From NCBI RefSeq assembly GCF_900602065.1, contig NZ_UWFN01000291.1, forward strand, positions 1 to 33,555: 33,555 nucleotides of DNA, written 5' to 3'. Every line of letters begins with the position of its first letter. The first letter of the stretch is position 1. Below the pieces are notes generated by a model. It ran no database searches and had not been told where the DNA came from. It saw only the letters and a program-made list of their open reading frames with translations. Positions 31,397 to 33,555 of this stretch are shown here, one piece after another. This stretch comes from Pseudomonas viridiflava (GTDB taxonomy: Bacteria; Pseudomonadota; Gammaproteobacteria; Pseudomonadales; Pseudomonadaceae). The position numbers and the translations under genes were made by a program.

Positions 31397-33555
31397 TCAA
31401 GACAAGATCAGATCTGCATCGGTTAATGCACTCACACCCACCAGCTTGATGGAAAAGTCTGCGACCTGATCAGCATTGCTGGTGCCGTAAACCACGATGC
31501 CGTCAGCATCGGCCACAAAGCGCAGTTCCTTGGCGCCTCCGGTGAACTCTTTATCCCCAACGAACGTGTAGCCCTTGAGCGCGGAGAAATCGAGCTTGTC
31601 GCCAGCGCCTGGGGCATCGACATCGGTGGTGAAGAGAGAAATGACATCTTGCTTGTCGTTTAATCCCATCTCGTTCAGGGCGTTGAACCTGAAGGTGTCG
31701 ACGCCCGACCCTCCCACCATCTGGTCAGCCCCGAGACCGCCTATCAGCACGTTAATGCCGCCGTCACCGGCTTGCAGCATGTCATTACCGGCGCCACCGT
31801 TGAGAGTGTTATTGCCATTGTTACCGTAGATGACGTTATTGGCGGCGTTTCCGATAAGCGTCATGTTCAACGCGCCAGTTTCTCGGGCGTCGAGGACTTC
31901 CAGGTTGGCGTTAAGGGTGATGGAGGCAGTGCCTTGGAACGCCTCAGCGATGGCCGAGTCAATGCGCAGAACCAGAGCGTCCGAATCACCTTCACCGGCT
32001 TTTTCGGTAATAACGTCTTCCAGCACCAGTGTCGCTTTACTGCCTACACCTTTGGCCAGCAGATCGACGATGTAAGTGTCGTTGCCTTTGCCGCCAATCA
32101 GTGTGTCGATGCCAGCGCGGCCATCGAGCACGTTGTCCTGTTCGTTGCCGTTGATGATGTTATTCAGTCCGTTACCGGTACCGTTGATGGCTGAGCCGGT
32201 CAGGATAAGGTTTTCAACGTTGCTGCTCAGCACGTGGTCGATGGACGCCTTGACGGTATCGATGCCTTCGTTAAGTGCCTCGGTAACGACGTCGCCAATT
32301 TCATCGACAATGTAGGTGTCGTTACCCTTGCCGCCGATAAGCGTATCGGCACCCAGGCCACCGTCCAGCGTGTTCGCGGCGGCATTTCCGGTCAGGGTGT
32401 TATCCAGTGAGTTGCCGGTCAGGCTAAACGCGGCGGCCGAGTCGACGATCGCGTTTTCCAGATTGTCGGCCAGGGTGTAGCTGTTTTTTGCGTAGGCCAC
32501 GACATGGACGGTGTCGTTGCCGCCGTTGGCAGTTTCGACCAGAACGTCTTTGTCGCTGTAGACGTAGTAAGTGTCATCGCCTGCGCCGCCAGTCAGCAAA
32601 TCACCACCGTTTTTACCGTCGAGTACGTCATTACCAGCACCACCGGTGATTTCGTTGCGCGCAAGGTTGCCGGTCAGCCTGTTGCCGCGATCATTGCCGG
32701 TCAGATTGAACAGGCCGGTGCCGGTCAGGGTGATGTTTTCAAAATTCAGCAAGTTGCTGCTGCTCAGGTCGACGTCAAGCGCAGTGGTTTTGCTGGCGTT
32801 GTTGTAGCCAATTTTCAGGGTGTCGTTACCTTCATCTGCGTCTTCGCCAACGAGTGCCAGTTCCGCTGCATTGTCGAGCAGGTAAGTGTCGTCGCCTTTG
32901 CCACCCACGAGTGTGTCGATGCCGGTTTTACCGTCGAGAAGGTTATCGCCGTCATTGCCGGTAATGACGTTGTTGGCGGCGTTGCCCGTGAGGCTGATCG
33001 CCAGATTTCCCGTAGCGGATGCGTCCAGATCTTCCAGGTTGGCGCCCAGTGTTACTGCGGCAGTACCGGAGAAATTAACCAGCCGATCAGCACTCAGTTT
33101 GAGCAGGTCGTGATCACCTTCACCGGCTTTTTCGGTAATAACGTCTTCCAGTACCAGTGTCGCTTTACTGCCTACACCTTTGGCCAGCAGATCTACGATG
33201 TAAGTGTCGTTGCCTTTGCCGCCAATCAGTGTGTCGATGCCAGCGCGGCCATCGAGCACGTTGTCCTGTTCGTTGCCGTTGATGACGTTATTCAGTCCGT
33301 TACCGGTACCGTTGATGGCTGAGCCGGTCAGGATAAGGTTTTCAATGTTGCTGCTCAGCACGTGGTCGATGGACGCCTTGACGGTATCGACGCCTTCGTT
33401 AAGTGCCTCGGTAACGACGTCGCCAATGTCATCGACAATGTAGGTGTCGTTACCCTTGCCGCCGATAAGCGTATCGGCACCCAGGCCACCGTCCAGCGTG
33501 TTCGCGGCGGCATTTCCGGTCAGGGTGTTATCCAGTGAGTTGCCGGTCAGGCTAA
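31397..33555 (-). CDS. RTX calcium-binding repeat protein, C-terminal part (runs off the window)
   Basis: The frame is open to the window edge, so only the last 718 residues are seen. They consist of RTX nonapeptide blocks (LDGGLGADTLIGGKGNDTYI and variants) joined by segments like GIDTVKASIDHVLSSNVENL, the same style as the M10 protease downstream. The end FSIKLVGVSALTDADLILS resembles type I secretion signals and the protease's own end. Some linkers are specific to this protein (LLAKGVGSKATLVLEDVITE). No catalytic domain is in the visible part; the N-terminus may hold a protease, lipase or adhesin domain. A 376-residue macro-repeat is present twice, nearly unchanged at DNA level. Confidence 0.88.
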   Translation of the reverse strand, partial: SLTGNSLDNTLTGNAAANTLDGGLGADTLIGGKGNDTYIVDDIGDVVTEALNEGVDTVKASIDHVLSSNIENLILTGSAINGTGNGLNNVINGNEQDNVLDGRAGIDTLIGGKGNDTYIVDLLAKGVGSKATLVLEDVITEKAGEGDHDLLKLSADRLVNFSGTAAVTLGANLEDLDASATGNLAISLTGNAANNVITGNDGDNLLDGKTGIDTLVGGKGDDTYLLDNAAELALVGEDADEGNDTLKIGYNNASKTTALDVDLSSSNLLNFENITLTGTGLFNLTGNDRGNRLTGNLARNEITGGAGNDVLDGKNGGDLLTGGAGDDTYYVYSDKDVLVETANGGNDTVHVVAYAKNSYTLADNLENAIVDSAAAFSLTGNSLDNTLTGNAAANTLDGGLGADTLIGGKGNDTYIVDEIGDVVTEALNEGIDTVKASIDHVLSSNVENLILTGSAINGTGNGLNNIINGNEQDNVLDGRAGIDTLIGGKGNDTYIVDLLAKGVGSKATLVLEDVITEKAGEGDSDALVLRIDSAIAEAFQGTASITLNANLEVLDARETGALNMTLIGNAANNVIYGNNGNNTLNGGAGNDMLQAGDGGINVLIGGLGADQMVGGSGVDTFRFNALNEMGLNDKQDVISLFTTDVDAPGAGDKLDFSALKGYTFVGDKEFTGGAKELRFVADADGIVVYGTSNADQVADFSIKLVGVSALTDADLILS
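31985..33555. repeat. 1128-bp macro-repeat inside the second RTX gene
   Basis: Bases 31985-32427 recur at 33113-33555 with an offset of 1128 bp (376 codons). By eye I count about six substitutions in 443 bp. The second copy is cut by the window edge, so its true length is unknown. Confidence 0.88.

Overview
The window looks like a Pseudomonas chromosome, probably of the fluorescens/putida lineage. Reasons: moderately high GC; several families of short inverted REP-type repeats beginning GTGGGAG or TGTAGGAG; and a gene order (uraA-upp-hpt, a PA4642-family gene, mqo, a YajG-like lipoprotein, CPXCG, DUF2007, SRAP, M48 protease, GDT1-type transporter, rsmC, hydroxyacid dehydrogenase) that from memory recalls the PA4626-PA4647 neighbourhood of P. 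aeruginosa. I could not run a search, so the species is open.

Layout. 1-2.8 kb: base salvage, with upp and uraA overlapping on the minus strand and a divergent hypoxanthine phosphoribosyltransferase gene; a pair of near-identical 90-bp REP elements brackets the block. 2.9-3.8 kb: two small conserved genes. 4.0-5.5 kb: an AT-richer island with three consecutive paralogous small secreted proteins of unknown function, the best candidate here for something undescribed. 5.6-13 kb: malate:quinone oxidoreductase, a gene-poor stretch, then small housekeeping and hypothetical genes, including an acyltransferase and an SRAP protein lacking two canonical active-site residues. 13.2-14 kb: a GDT1/TMEM165-type cation transporter behind what reads as a yybP-ykoY manganese riboswitch. 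14-17 kb: rsmC, a D-2-hydroxyacid dehydrogenase and a LysE-type exporter.

17.1-25.7 kb: a catabolic-looking set on the plus strand: a medium-chain acyl-CoA ligase (AlkK-like), a DUF1302 outer-membrane protein, a DUF1329 exported protein and a large MalT-type LuxR regulator. The likely logic is that a hydrophobic substrate crosses or is handled at the outer membrane by DUF1302/DUF1329, is activated to its CoA thioester, and the regulator controls the set.

25.7 kb to the end: two large RTX proteins in tandem on the minus strand. The first is a 1763-residue serralysin-type (M10) metalloprotease with a greatly extended calcium-binding repeat region. The second, whose N-terminus lies beyond the window, has the same repeat style and a similar C-terminal end. 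Both contain long near-identical DNA repeats, a sign of recent internal duplication or gene conversion. No type I secretion genes are in the window.
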